From a virus, in IMG/VR virus record IMGVR_UViG_3300030004_000096, positions 1-21,694 of that record: 21,694 nt of DNA; one strand, given 5' to 3'. Shown here in pieces: positions 7,351-13,688 of this stretch. The notes below the pieces were generated by a model. That model did not search any database and was not told where the DNA came from. It was given only the letters and a program-made list of their open reading frames with translations. The position numbers and the translations under genes were made by a program. The first letter of the stretch is position 1, and every line of letters begins with the position of its first letter.

Positions 7351-8321
7351 ATAAAATCGTAGAAATGAATTTTGGCTCTCGTCTTTACGGGACATCTACG
7401 CCTGCTTCTGATATTGATATCAAGGGCGTATACCTTCCTACAGCAGATGATATTCTGTTGGGTCGTATCAAGGGTTCCGTATCTACCAAGCGTCCAAAAG
7501 GCGAGGGTGAGAAGAACTATGCCGGTGAGGTAGACGAAGAATATCATTCACTTGACAAGTTTCTGGATTTGGTCTATCAAGGCCAGACTGTAGCCATCGA
7601 CATGCTATTCGTCAATCCTGAAAATATTATCAGTAAAAATTATATTTGGGATGATATTGTCGCAAATCGTGACAGGCTGATTTCACGAAAGTCAGAGGCT
7701 TTTATTGGCTATTGTATGCAACAGGCCAAGAAGTATGGTATCAAGGGTAGCCGAGTTGCTGCCGTAAGAAGCTCACTTGACTTTCTTAAGAGCTTTCTAG
7801 TAAAGCCTTCTACAAAACTAAGAGAAGTTGCACCTTGGATTGCAAATTTTGTTAGCGAACAAAATAATGAATTTGTTAAAATCGAGCATACATTTCAACA
7901 GTCTGGCGTCGAAATGCTTTTCTTTGAAGTATGTGGTCGTAAAATCCAATTCAATTCTTCTTTGAAAGAAGGTATTGACATTCTTCAGCGATTGATGGAT
8001 GAATACGGTACAAGAGCCCTAATGGCCGAAACCAACACTGGTGTAGACTGGAAAGCACTATCACATGCCGTTCGTATCGCTCAGCAGGCTGTAGAGCTTT
8101 TTGAAACACATAACGTCGTGTTTCCTCGTCACAATGCTGCATATCTTTTGGATATCAAGCAGGGTCGTATTCCTTACGTTGAAGTAGCTGCACAGATCGA
8201 AGACTTGTTCGAAGAAGTAAAAGCAGCATCTTTGAAGTCAACTCTACAAGAGAAGCCAGATAAAGATTGGATTGAAAATTTTATCATAGAAGAATATCGT
8301 GATGTTGTTGTAGAATATTGA
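7347..8321 (+). CDS. predicted nucleotidyltransferase (DNA polymerase beta superfamily, YcgL/COG3541-like)
   Basis: 324 residues. GSRLYGTSTPASDIDIKG at residues 10-27 is the GS...DxD signature of polymerase-beta-type nucleotidyltransferases, with Asp22 and Asp24 as metal ligands and a further acidic position likely near IDMLFV. The C-terminal half is helical. Related genes are common in T4-like phages and are annotated only as predicted nucleotidyltransferases; the target (tRNA end, protein or antibiotic) is unknown. The GC content is slightly higher than in neighbours. It may be read from the intragenic promoter at 6689. Confidence 0.85.
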   Translation: MNKIVEMNFGSRLYGTSTPASDIDIKGVYLPTADDILLGRIKGSVSTKRPKGEGEKNYAGEVDEEYHSLDKFLDLVYQGQTVAIDMLFVNPENIISKNYIWDDIVANRDRLISRKSEAFIGYCMQQAKKYGIKGSRVAAVRSSLDFLKSFLVKPSTKLREVAPWIANFVSEQNNEFVKIEHTFQQSGVEMLFFEVCGRKIQFNSSLKEGIDILQRLMDEYGTRALMAETNTGVDWKALSHAVRIAQQAVELFETHNVVFPRHNAAYLLDIKQGRIPYVEVAAQIEDLFEEVKAASLKSTLQEKPDKDWIENFIIEEYRDVVVEY

Positions 8322-8328
8322 GGTTAAA

Positions 8329-8515
8329 ATGAAAATGGTATTTTTTAATACTTAATACATTATGGTTGGTGGGAACATTAGCATCAGGTGCATTAATGGA
8401 AATATATATTGGTGCTGCCTATGTGAAAGGTGCTGGATTAGGTGTATTAATTATAGTTTTTGGAATAATTGTATACATCTGTAATATTTTGATAGTAGTA
8501 GAAATGAAAAATTGA
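8329..8515 (+). pseudogene. frameshifted small two-helix membrane protein
   Basis: A ribosome site (TGAGGTTAAA) precedes ATGAAAATGG, but that frame stops after eight codons. The other frame from 8333 encodes about 60 residues with two clear membrane helices (FLILNTLWLVGTLASGAL and GAGLGVLIIVFGIIVYICNI) and ends TGA at 8513-8515. Removing one A from the AAAA after the ATG would join start and body (MKWYFLILNT...). Either the gene is broken by a one-base insertion, the A-run allows slippage, or the base is a sequencing error. Confidence 0.6.
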
Positions 8516-8516
8516 T

Positions 8517-8693
8517 ATGATTGCCATAATTTATACTGTACTTCAGCTTATAGCATTCGGTGTAATGTGGTTATACATAATGTCTGTTATGATTATAACT
8601 CAAGGTAACTATCTTTTAGTTACTTGTATGCTAATTTCATTTGCGTTGAATTTAACGTTTAGTATTCTCTATTTAGTCGAAAGGACAAAATAA
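8517..8693 (+). CDS. small membrane protein, 58 aa, two helices
   Basis: ATG at 8517 to TAA at 8691-8693. The protein is almost entirely hydrophobic, with two segments (IAIIYTVLQLIAFGVMWLYI and LLVTCMLISFALNLTFSILY) and a short charged end (VERTK). It lies directly after the frameshifted membrane gene and overlaps the next gene by one base (TAATG), giving a row of three small membrane proteins just before the spanins. A lysis-related role (holin or accessory) is possible by position but not shown. Confidence 0.65.
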   Translation: MIAIIYTVLQLIAFGVMWLYIMSVMIITQGNYLLVTCMLISFALNLTFSILYLVERTK

Positions 8694-8953
8694 TGCGTGG
8701 TATTGGAGTAGTTGCTACTTGGGTAGTTGTTTTCGTTATGTTTCTTGGTCTAGGCTTCGGCCTGAATTATGCTGGATATCTTCAGTATAGTTTCTTTGCA
8801 CCAAAGTATGAACAGGTTCGAAACGATACATTCAAGAATTCTCAAGCATACAATGATGGTATGGTTCGAGAATTGTACAAGATTAATGCACAGTATCTTG
8901 CTGCTGATGCAGATGGTGGTTCTTTGCAAAGACCCAAAGTCAGAAAATCTTGA
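8693..8953 (+). CDS. single-pass membrane protein, 86 aa
   Basis: The N terminus MRGIGVVATWVVVFVMFLGLG is one membrane helix (residues about 5-24), followed by a soluble polar domain including FFAPKYEQVRNDTFKNSQAY. This layout, with a FxPxYxxVRxxTFxNSQAY-like stretch, recurs in small uncharacterised membrane proteins of T4-like phages. The soluble part is probably periplasmic. The position before the spanin pair suggests an envelope role. It is translationally linked to the previous gene. Confidence 0.7.
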   Translation: MRGIGVVATWVVVFVMFLGLGFGLNYAGYLQYSFFAPKYEQVRNDTFKNSQAYNDGMVRELYKINAQYLAADADGGSLQRPKVRKS

Positions 8954-9010
8954 GCCAGTATATTTTGAAGATCGTGTAACAGTTTCACCTTTCGAACTTC
9001 AGTAAAAGAC

Positions 9011-9053
9011 TTCCGTGCCTACATTAATAAATAGATGTAGGCACGGAAAGAGG
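9011..9053 (+). promoter_or_regulatory. late promoter in the loop of a perfect 14-bp hairpin before the spanin operon
   Basis: Arms 9011-9024 and 9035-9048 are exact reverse complements (TTCCGTGCCTACAT and its complement). The ten-base loop TAATAAATAG holds an AATAAATA late-promoter octamer. The ribosome site AGAGG (9049-9053) abuts the 3' arm and the ATG is at 9060. A transcript begun near 9040 would lack the 5' arm. No T-run follows, so this is not an ordinary terminator. Confidence 0.7.
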
Positions 9054-9059
9054 TAAAAT

Positions 9060-9425
9060 ATGTTAGGTATTGTAGGGTTTTTAACAGGTCCATTAGGTAA
9101 AATTGCAACCTATGCAGGTATTGTACTTGTAGTAGTAGGTATTGCATTCGGTTATCTTAAATTAAAAGAACATGAAGCCGTTCAACAGGCAACGCTTCAG
9201 TATAATATTGAACAGCTTCAGCAAGTTCAGAAGCAAAACGACGCCTATAAGGCTCAGATCGACACCTTACAGCAACAGGCTGACGTGCTTGTCAAGCAAA
9301 ATGACGATTTAAATAAAGCTGTTGATACACAAAAAGATGAAATCGATTCTTTTATTTTAAATAGCAACGACCAAACACTTGATCCTCTATTCAATCAAGT
9401 TTTGAATAAGATGAAGGGTAAATAA
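9060..9425 (+). CDS. inner-membrane spanin subunit (i-spanin, Rz-like)
   Basis: 121 residues. One N-terminal membrane helix (about residues 15-33, IATYAGIVLVVVGIAFGYL) is followed by a long glutamine-rich coiled coil (EQLQQVQKQNDAYKAQIDTL ...), the usual plan of an i-spanin. Its stop overlaps the start of a lipoprotein gene (TAATG), the standard arrangement of a two-component spanin. Together they bridge the periplasm and fuse the membranes in the last step of lysis. Expression is probably late, from the promoter in the upstream hairpin. Confidence 0.85.
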   Translation: MLGIVGFLTGPLGKIATYAGIVLVVVGIAFGYLKLKEHEAVQQATLQYNIEQLQQVQKQNDAYKAQIDTLQQQADVLVKQNDDLNKAVDTQKDEIDSFILNSNDQTLDPLFNQVLNKMKGK

Positions 9426-9694
9426 TGAAAAAAATTCTTTCTGTAATTCTTTTAGCAGGATTTTTAGCTGGCTGTCAAGAAGTTAGTCCAGATTTAGTTG
9501 TAACTGCTCCAAAGGTCGTCGTACCTCCTGCATCCCTTATGGTTTGCACAGTTCCTGCTTTACCAGACAAATTTAATACCAACAAAGATGTTGCATCCTT
9601 GCTTAATAAGGTGTATAATAGCAATGTTAAGTGTAAGAACAACATGGATGGGATCAAGTCCTTCTTTGTGTCTGCACGAAAAACAATACACTAA
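9425..9694 (+). CDS. outer-membrane lipoprotein spanin subunit (o-spanin, Rz1-like)
   Basis: 89 residues. The signal sequence MKKILSVILLAGFLAGC ends in a lipobox (LAGC, Cys17), so the mature protein is a lipoprotein. The mature part has a proline-containing segment (APKVVVPPASLMVCTVPALP) and further cysteines, as is common in o-spanins. Overlap with the coiled-coil i-spanin supports the pair. It would sit in the outer membrane and bind the i-spanin C terminus through the periplasm. Confidence 0.83.
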   Translation: MKKILSVILLAGFLAGCQEVSPDLVVTAPKVVVPPASLMVCTVPALPDKFNTNKDVASLLNKVYNSNVKCKNNMDGIKSFFVSARKTIH

Positions 9695-9696
9695 TT

Positions 9697-9733
9697 AAAA
9701 CGACCTAGTTCATTTCTAGGTTTGGTTTTATTA
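9697..9733 (+). terminator. rho-independent terminator after the spanin genes
   Basis: ACCTAG (9703-9708), a seven-base loop and CTAGGT (9716-9721) are flanked by AAAAC and GTTTT, which can extend the stem. A T-rich run (TTTTATTA) follows. It lies a few bases after the o-spanin stop. Confidence 0.65.
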
Positions 9734-9744
9734 CGGTCTAACTC

Positions 9745-9752
9745 TATTTATA
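9745..9752 (-). promoter_or_regulatory. possible minus-strand late promoter (TATAAATA)
   Basis: The plus-strand TATTTATA reads TATAAATA on the minus strand, an exact T4 late octamer. It points leftwards into the spanin genes, where no minus-strand gene is seen, so it would make antisense RNA if active. It could also be a chance AT-rich match. Confidence 0.3.
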
Positions 9753-9761
9753 GGATTTTAA

Positions 9762-10385
9762 ATGTTAATTGTTTTCGAAGGTTTGGATTGTAGCGGAAAA
9801 TCTACACAAGCAAAGATGCTATTTGACTATTTAACCAGTATTAAGACAGACGTTCTTCTTACAAAAGAACCGGGTGGTTCTGCTGAAGGGACAATGATTA
9901 GACTTTTATTAACAGAAAGTTATTTAGATGAAACAGAAAAACTATTTCTGTTTCTGGCTGATCGAGCAATTCATGTAAGAAAAGTGATCAGACCGGCTCT
10001 TGACAGTGGAACCGTAGTAATTAGTGATCGATATCACGACTCTACAGAAGCCTATCAGATCGATAACTTTTCCGAGTATGAGTTATCCGATCAGACTATA
10101 GCACAATTAAAGATTCTGGCTACTCGTGAATTGGTTCCAGATGTAACATTTCTGATCGATGTTTCAGAGGAAGTCGCTTTTGTTCGAATGCAAAAGCGTA
10201 AAGAAAACAATGTTTTAGATGTGGCAGATTTACTACATCTAAAAATGATCAGAAGCAATTTTCTTGAGATTTGGGCTAACCAAAAAGATAGAAAAGTCAT
10301 AAAGATTAACGGTAATCTTCCAGAAGACGAAGTACATGATATGATTCGTTACTGGTATCACATTATTAAAAGCACAAAGGAATAA
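9762..10385 (+). CDS. tmk: thymidylate kinase (dTMP kinase)
   Basis: 207 residues, normal for the family. P-loop GLDCSGKST at residues 7-15, EPGGS at 36-40, LFLFLADRA (62-70) and DRYHDST at 89-95 are the standard motifs for ATP and dTMP binding. It phosphorylates dTMP to dTDP for phage DNA synthesis. T4 itself uses a broader dNMP kinase (gene 1), so a bacterial-type tmk is a distinctive replacement. It begins at ATG 9762 after TATAGGATTTTAA. Five bases separate it from the next gene. Confidence 0.93.
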   Translation: MLIVFEGLDCSGKSTQAKMLFDYLTSIKTDVLLTKEPGGSAEGTMIRLLLTESYLDETEKLFLFLADRAIHVRKVIRPALDSGTVVISDRYHDSTEAYQIDNFSEYELSDQTIAQLKILATRELVPDVTFLIDVSEEVAFVRMQKRKENNVLDVADLLHLKMIRSNFLEIWANQKDRKVIKINGNLPEDEVHDMIRYWYHIIKSTKE

Positions 10386-10389
10386 TATT

Positions 10390-10665
10390 ATGAATATTGA
10401 TAAAGAAAAGTTCACTAAAGCATTAGCAAGACTTGCATTCGAAACTATTTTGTTTCAAACAGCTTTCTTAGAAAAAGACCCTGATCTTAAGGATTTGAGA
10501 GAAGCTGCTATGACAGACTCAAAAAAGTTAATTGCTGAAGCAAGAAAGGAAATTTTTGAAATGGTAGGTCTTGAAGTTACCGAAAAAGAGTTTCTTGAAG
10601 AAACTACAAATTATGTTGGTGCAAAAATCGTTGAAGAATTATCAAAGTTAGGTGGCGCTTTATAA
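10390..10665 (+). CDS. hypothetical helical protein, 91 aa
   Basis: Starts at ATG 10390, right after the thymidylate kinase with AAAGGAATAATATT as ribosome site. The sequence is strongly amphipathic and charged (ALARLAFETILFQTAFLEKD, DSKKLIAEARKEIFEMVG), probably a helical bundle. No family is recognised. It is followed by a late-promoter-like motif and tRNA-Ser. Confidence 0.6.
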   Translation: MNIDKEKFTKALARLAFETILFQTAFLEKDPDLKDLREAAMTDSKKLIAEARKEIFEMVGLEVTEKEFLEETTNYVGAKIVEELSKLGGAL

Positions 10666-10669
10666 TTTT

Positions 10670-10677
10670 AATAAATA
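10670..10677 (+). promoter_or_regulatory. late-promoter-like octamer before tRNA-Ser
   Basis: AATAAATA, seven bases before the tRNA 5' end, so transcription would begin almost at the tRNA. The same motif precedes four other tRNA genes in the window. Confidence 0.4.
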
Positions 10678-10683
10678 GAATAC

Positions 10684-10767
10684 GGAGGGTGGCGTTCATG
10701 GTGAACATACGGTCTTGAAAACCGCGCCTCCTAACGGATGATGGTTCGATTCCTTCACCCTCCGCCA
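10684..10767 (+). tRNA. tRNA-Ser (UGA)
   Basis: Acceptor GGAGGGT pairs with ACCCTCC, followed by discriminator G and an encoded CCA. The anticodon loop CTTGAAA gives UGA. The long variable arm suits a serine tRNA, and the T loop is TTCGATT. The D loop is short (ATGGT between GTTC and GAAC). Confidence 0.9.
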
Positions 10768-10896
10768 ATTTTTATTCCGCTTGATACCTACGTTTCGTGG
10801 CTGAAACTGTTCGGATAGAAAAGTATCGAGTTTGATTGTCTCCTTATCGAATAGCCGATAGCATCAGGTACGCCGAAGACAAGAGGAATCATTTAA
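10768..10896 (+). ncRNA. folded noncoding segment between tRNA-Ser and the RlpA-like gene
   Basis: No gene fits here. Complementary arms are CTTGATAC (10780-10787) with GTATCGAG (10823-10830), TTGTCT (10836-10841) with AGACAA (10877-10882), and TATCG (10845-10849) with CGATA (10856-10860). Local GC content is above that of nearby AT-rich spacers. It could be a small RNA or a 5' leader of the following gene. No promoter of its own is obvious. Confidence 0.4.
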
Positions 10897-10908
10897 AAGG
10901 AAAACGTT

Positions 10909-11331
10909 ATTAAAAAATTATTGTTAGTAGTAAGTTTCATTTTATTAGGTATTGTAAATGCTCATGCTTTGCCTAATTATCAGTCTCTCATGACTATGAG
11001 AGATTTTAGTGGTGTACATGCACCATTAGTCTTGCATCCTGCTTTAGAACAAACTGTAAAAGCAAGTTATTATGGCGTTCACGATAGTTCAGGAAAATAT
11101 ACGTCTTCAGGACAAAGATTTAATCCATACGAATTAACTGCTGCTCATAGAAGTCTTCCTTTTAACACAAGACTTAAAGTAACTTTTAATGGTAAAGAAA
11201 TTATTGTTGTTGTTAATGATCGCGGTCCTGCTGTCTATACAGGTCGATCATTAGATTTAAGTTATGGTGCAGCCAAGGCATTAGGACTTGTAAAGTATGG
11301 GGTTGCTTACGTAAAAATAACCAGAATATAG
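10909..11331 (+). CDS. secreted RlpA-like double-psi beta-barrel protein
   Basis: The fold core (ASYYGVHDSSGKYTSSGQRF, LTAAHRSLPFNTRLKV, VVVNDRGPAVYTGRSLDLS) is that of RlpA-type double-psi beta-barrels; the Asp in NDRGP and the His in AAHRSLP are the conserved catalytic-site residues of RlpA lytic transglycosylases. A start at ATT 10909, seven bases after AGGA, gives the textbook signal peptide MKKLLLVVSFILLGIVNAHA; a TTG at 10921 is the alternative. The frame is closed by TAA at 10894. About 140 residues, with only the barrel domain and no SPOR domain. It probably cuts or remodels peptidoglycan in the periplasm, a possible lysis or entry aid. Confidence 0.82.
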   Translation: MKKLLLVVSFILLGIVNAHALPNYQSLMTMRDFSGVHAPLVLHPALEQTVKASYYGVHDSSGKYTSSGQRFNPYELTAAHRSLPFNTRLKVTFNGKEIIVVVNDRGPAVYTGRSLDLSYGAAKALGLVKYGVAYVKITRI

Positions 11332-11340
11332 GAGATTCTG

Positions 11341-11685
11341 TTGCCTGAATTGTCACCATTAAATGTTGAATATAAACTAAAATTTAGATATCTGTTTTCA
11401 CAAAGAGAATTAGATAATGTATGTTTATTCATTCGAAGTCCAGATGATATCGAAGTTTTCGATAAAGGAATTGATAAACTAAGTCTTACACCGCAGCTTT
11501 ATCTTCTTATTGGTCGTAAAGACGTTATGCCTGCTTACAGATCAAAATATATTGCTGATATCAGTTTGTTGAACGATTCGAAGAATCCCTTAGTAAAAGG
11601 ATTTTTCGATAAATTTAAAATAGAATACTTTAAGAACCAAGGCTCTTTACAAAACTCTGAGCCTGAGAAGAAAGACCAGAAATAA
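11341..11685 (+). CDS. hypothetical protein, 114 aa
   Basis: The start is probably TTG at 11341 after TAGGAGATTCTG. The sequence MPELSPLNVEYKLKFRYLFS continues with mixed alpha/beta character and ends in a charged tail (SEPEKKDQK). No motif is recognised. Its last 56 bases overlap the 3' end of the baseplate gene on the opposite strand, so the two mRNAs are complementary at their ends. Confidence 0.55.
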   Translation: MPELSPLNVEYKLKFRYLFSQRELDNVCLFIRSPDDIEVFDKGIDKLSLTPQLYLLIGRKDVMPAYRSKYIADISLLNDSKNPLVKGFFDKFKIEYFKNQGSLQNSEPEKKDQK

Positions 11686-12904
11686 TCGGAGACAGGCTAT
11701 TGATTCCTTGAATTACAGCCTGTTTTGCTATGTCTTTCTTGCCTGAGTTAGGCATCTTAATATAGGCTTGTGCCATAGCAAAGTTTTGTAAAGATTGAGT
11801 AATTTTAGACGTATTCAATACAGAAACAGGAAGATGATTATTTAAAGTACTTTGGATCGCTCCTGCAATCGTAGGTAATACGCTTCCTAATTGACTTAGT
11901 ATAGATTGTGAATTTGTTCCTAATGTTGCACTACTTCCTTGTTGTGATATACTATTAAAATAATCTGAAAGCAACTGTTCTAAGTTAGCCTGAGTAGGAT
12001 TATTCAAAAAGTTTTGTAAATCGTTAATTAATAAAGGTGTAGTAGCATTAATAATACCTGATACTAAAGGACTCGCTGTAACTGTTGATCCACTTGTTTG
12101 AATTGCTACAATTAAGGATTTTTGTGCGAGTGTAGAAAGTTGTGAAGGAATTATTACTGGACTAAGTGCAGTCAAGAATGTATTTAAACCGACAGTATTC
12201 AAAGCCTGTCCTAGAGTCTGTCCTACAATATTAGTAATACCGTTGACAGAAGAAAAAGAATGAAGATCATCTAGCTTAATAAAGTTAGCTACAGCATTTG
12301 GCAAAACCGAAGTTAAATGTGAAGGATCGACACTGGTCAACTGAGATAGAATAGAGCCTGAAGGGTTATTAACACTTCCTACTGTTGGTATTGTAGCATA
12401 TTTGGTGTTAGAGCTTGCAGTAGCCGTAACGTCTTCCCCATCATTATCTTTTGATTCTGTAGGATTCGTAGACGCATTATCTTCCTGAATAATATTCTTT
12501 CCTTTACGAGTCACAAACTTATTATTCTTATTACGATTCGTAATAGGATTAGAGTTTGTGCCGGGAACCAAACCGACTTGACCATTTTGGGTAGAGCCGC
12601 TCTGAGGGTCGCCAGCCTTGGCTATGACGTGGGTAAAGATTGGATACTGTTTATCATCATCTAAGAAGTATCCACCGACCGTAGTGCCTTTAATGACGCC
12701 TACAGGTAGGTTTCCAATCTTGTTATGTCCTGCTGACGTGATATCTTGTGTTGGTTTAACCCAAGGTAATTGTGCATCTGGAATGTTAGCCGTATCATCA
12801 TACAATCCGTGAATTCGGACTTGGACTCGGCCTTCTTGTTCGGGATCATTTACGTTTACGACAAGACCATACCATAATGAACTGCCGAAGCTTCTTTCAG
12901 TCAA
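11630..12904 (-). CDS. 5: gp5-like baseplate hub / OB-fold protein, without a lysozyme domain
   Basis: 424 residues. The N-terminal part (SSLWYGLVVNVNDPEQEGRV, QVRIHGLYDD, LPWVKPTQ, VGVIKGTTVGGYFLDDDKQY) matches the OB-fold domain of T4 gp5 and VgrG-type hub proteins, which plugs the baseplate centre. In T4 a lysozyme domain follows; here the rest is a low-complexity Ser/Thr/Asn/Leu-rich region (about residues 160-424) with no lysozyme motif and no obvious beta-helix repeat. The start is TTG behind GTAGGAG. A late promoter and hairpin lie upstream on the minus strand. Confidence 0.8.
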   Translation of the reverse strand: MTERSFGSSLWYGLVVNVNDPEQEGRVQVRIHGLYDDTANIPDAQLPWVKPTQDITSAGHNKIGNLPVGVIKGTTVGGYFLDDDKQYPIFTHVIAKAGDPQSGSTQNGQVGLVPGTNSNPITNRNKNNKFVTRKGKNIIQEDNASTNPTESKDNDGEDVTATASSNTKYATIPTVGSVNNPSGSILSQLTSVDPSHLTSVLPNAVANFIKLDDLHSFSSVNGITNIVGQTLGQALNTVGLNTFLTALSPVIIPSQLSTLAQKSLIVAIQTSGSTVTASPLVSGIINATTPLLINDLQNFLNNPTQANLEQLLSDYFNSISQQGSSATLGTNSQSILSQLGSVLPTIAGAIQSTLNNHLPVSVLNTSKITQSLQNFAMAQAYIKMPNSGKKDIAKQAVIQGINSLSPIISGLSSQAQSFVKSLGS

Positions 12905-12934
12905 AATATTTCTCCTACAAAAGAAATATTTATT
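12904..12934 (-). promoter_or_regulatory. late promoter plus hairpin over the gp5 ribosome site
   Basis: On the minus strand AATAAATA occupies 12934-12927. It overlaps the 5' arm (AAATATTTCT, 12931-12922) of a perfect 10-bp hairpin whose 3' arm (AGAAATATTT, 12913-12904) runs into the TTG start. The ribosome site GGAG lies in the loop and at the base of the 3' arm. A transcript from this late promoter should start near 12921 and lose the 5' arm. Confidence 0.65.
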
Positions 12935-12961
12935 GACATCTTCAAGCGTTTCGTTTAAAAA
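12933..12961 (+). promoter_or_regulatory. sigma70-like promoter, divergent to gp5
   Basis: TTGACA (12933-12938), a 17-base spacer and TAAAAA (12956-12961). The -35 touches the minus-strand late promoter octamer, so an early rightward and a late leftward promoter share DNA. It would serve the small frames at 12987 and 13055. Confidence 0.5.
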
Positions 12962-12986
12962 GAATTATGAACGACTGAGAATTAAG

Positions 12987-13043
12987 ATGGAAGTCTACAA
13001 TAGGTTTAATAAGTCTAACGTGAATGATGTTTATGCAGATTGA
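12987..13043 (+). CDS. possible 18-residue leader peptide
   Basis: ATG to TGA encodes MEVYNRFNKSNVNDVYAD. The stop codon overlaps the TGAGG ribosome site of the next gene, and a sigma70-like promoter ends 25 bases upstream, as expected for a leader peptide or coupling frame. The ribosome site (GAG, six bases before ATG) is weak. It may be chance. Confidence 0.3.
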   Translation: MEVYNRFNKSNVNDVYAD

Positions 13044-13054
13044 GGATTTTCATC

Positions 13055-13300
13055 ATGGCTAAATCGAAACGTGGAAGACGCACTGGTCCAAGGGAAGACG
13101 AAAGAATTGTTTCCCTTCGTGAGAGAGTTCAGACAATTCTTCATAATTCTCCTGATGCAGGAAATATTTTCGATCTTATGACGATTGGTTATCGAGTGTG
13201 GAAGCAAGGTATTGGAATTCCAGTAGAAGACATTAAACTTGTCCTCGTCGAGGAATGTATGAAGTTCGAGTTTGAAAAGGAAGTTCAAAATACCGCTTGA
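13055..13300 (+). CDS. hypothetical protein with basic N terminus, 81 aa
   Basis: I chose ATG 13055 (MAKSKRGRRTGPREDER), nine bases after GAGG, over a TTG fifteen bases upstream. The N terminus is very basic and the rest looks helical (ERIVSLRERVQTILHN, VEDIKLVLVEECMKFEFEKE). No family is recognised; the basic tail suggests nucleic acid contact. Its end carries the -35 element of the next promoter. Confidence 0.6.
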   Translation: MAKSKRGRRTGPREDERIVSLRERVQTILHNSPDAGNIFDLMTIGYRVWKQGIGIPVEDIKLVLVEECMKFEFEKEVQNTA

Positions 13301-13325
13301 CTTCATAAGCAACATACCCTATAAA
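13297..13325 (+). promoter_or_regulatory. sigma70-like promoter for the 13.3-13.7 kb RNA
   Basis: TTGACT (13297-13302), a 17-base spacer and TATAAA (13320-13325). The predicted start is near 13332. No gene of normal size follows for 350 bases, so the product appears to be noncoding RNA. Confidence 0.6.
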
Positions 13326-13331
13326 GGTGAC

Positions 13332-13670
13332 ATGAACAACGGAGCAACGGACATGGTTCACTAAACCCAAATCTGCTGTTGGCTGAATGGTGCAGATGAT
13401 GGGCCAAAGATTTAGCAAAGGGTGTAGAAATCCTATACACCCGGATGACCAAGGGGACGGAGCCCATTAAAAAGGCTAGGTGCGGTATCTGACGACTACC
13501 AAGAGATACGGCTGACGGGTAGAGTAGACGGTAAGGGTGCGGGAATTACCTTAACAACGCACGTTCTTTATATAAGAACAACAGTCTAGGTGACGACTGC
13601 CTGATTACACTACTAATCAGGCACCTGTAGTGAGGGGGTTTATGGTGCAATTCCATATGTTGTTTTTATA
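13332..13670 (+). ncRNA. large structured RNA with pseudoknots, own promoter
   Basis: About 340 bases without a normal reading frame (only a ten-codon frame, MNNGATDMVH, at the very start). Paired elements include ATCTGC 13371-13376 with GCAGAT 13392-13397; GGGTGTA 13420-13426 with TACACCC 13436-13442; GTATCT 13485-13490 with AGATAC 13504-13509, crossed by CTACC 13496-13500 with GGTAG 13518-13522; GGTAA 13530-13534 with TTACC 13546-13550, crossed by GTGCG 13537-13541 with CGCAC 13558-13562; GTTCTT with AAGAAC; and a 9-bp hairpin at 13599-13622. It ends in a T5 run near 13667. Its size, knots and position beside phage tRNAs recall ornate RNAs such as GOLLD and ROOL, but I do not recognise the class. 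Confidence 0.6.
13577..13664 (+). other. tRNA-like 3' domain with a loop-loop pseudoknot
   Basis: AACAACA (13577-13583) pairs exactly with TGTTGTT (13658-13664) like a 7-bp acceptor stem. Just inside is a T-arm look-alike: TATGG, loop TGCAATT, CCATA. In place of an anticodon arm there is a 9-bp hairpin (GCCTGATTA with TAATCAGGC) whose six-base loop CACTAC is fully complementary to GTAGTG at 13627-13632. No CCA is encoded. This is the 3' end of the large RNA, not an ordinary tRNA. Confidence 0.5.
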
Positions 13671-13688
13671 TAAAGATGGAGAATTATA

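Noticed and set aside
7551-7580. TTGACA-N17-TATCAA inside the nucleotidyltransferase gene
   Set aside because: Weak -10 and no gene start within several hundred bases downstream.
13332-13670. Group I intron
   Set aside because: GCGGGAA and AACAACGC resemble the P and Q core elements and GTAGAGTAGACGG loosely resembles R, but they are not in the required P-Q-R-S order, no S element is seen, and there are no exons to join.
13332-13670. tmRNA or RNase P RNA
   Set aside because: A GGTAAGGGTGCGG stretch recalls RNase P, but the universal GAGGAAAGTCC-type core is absent. For tmRNA there is no tag frame between tRNA-like halves and no matching 5' acceptor region.
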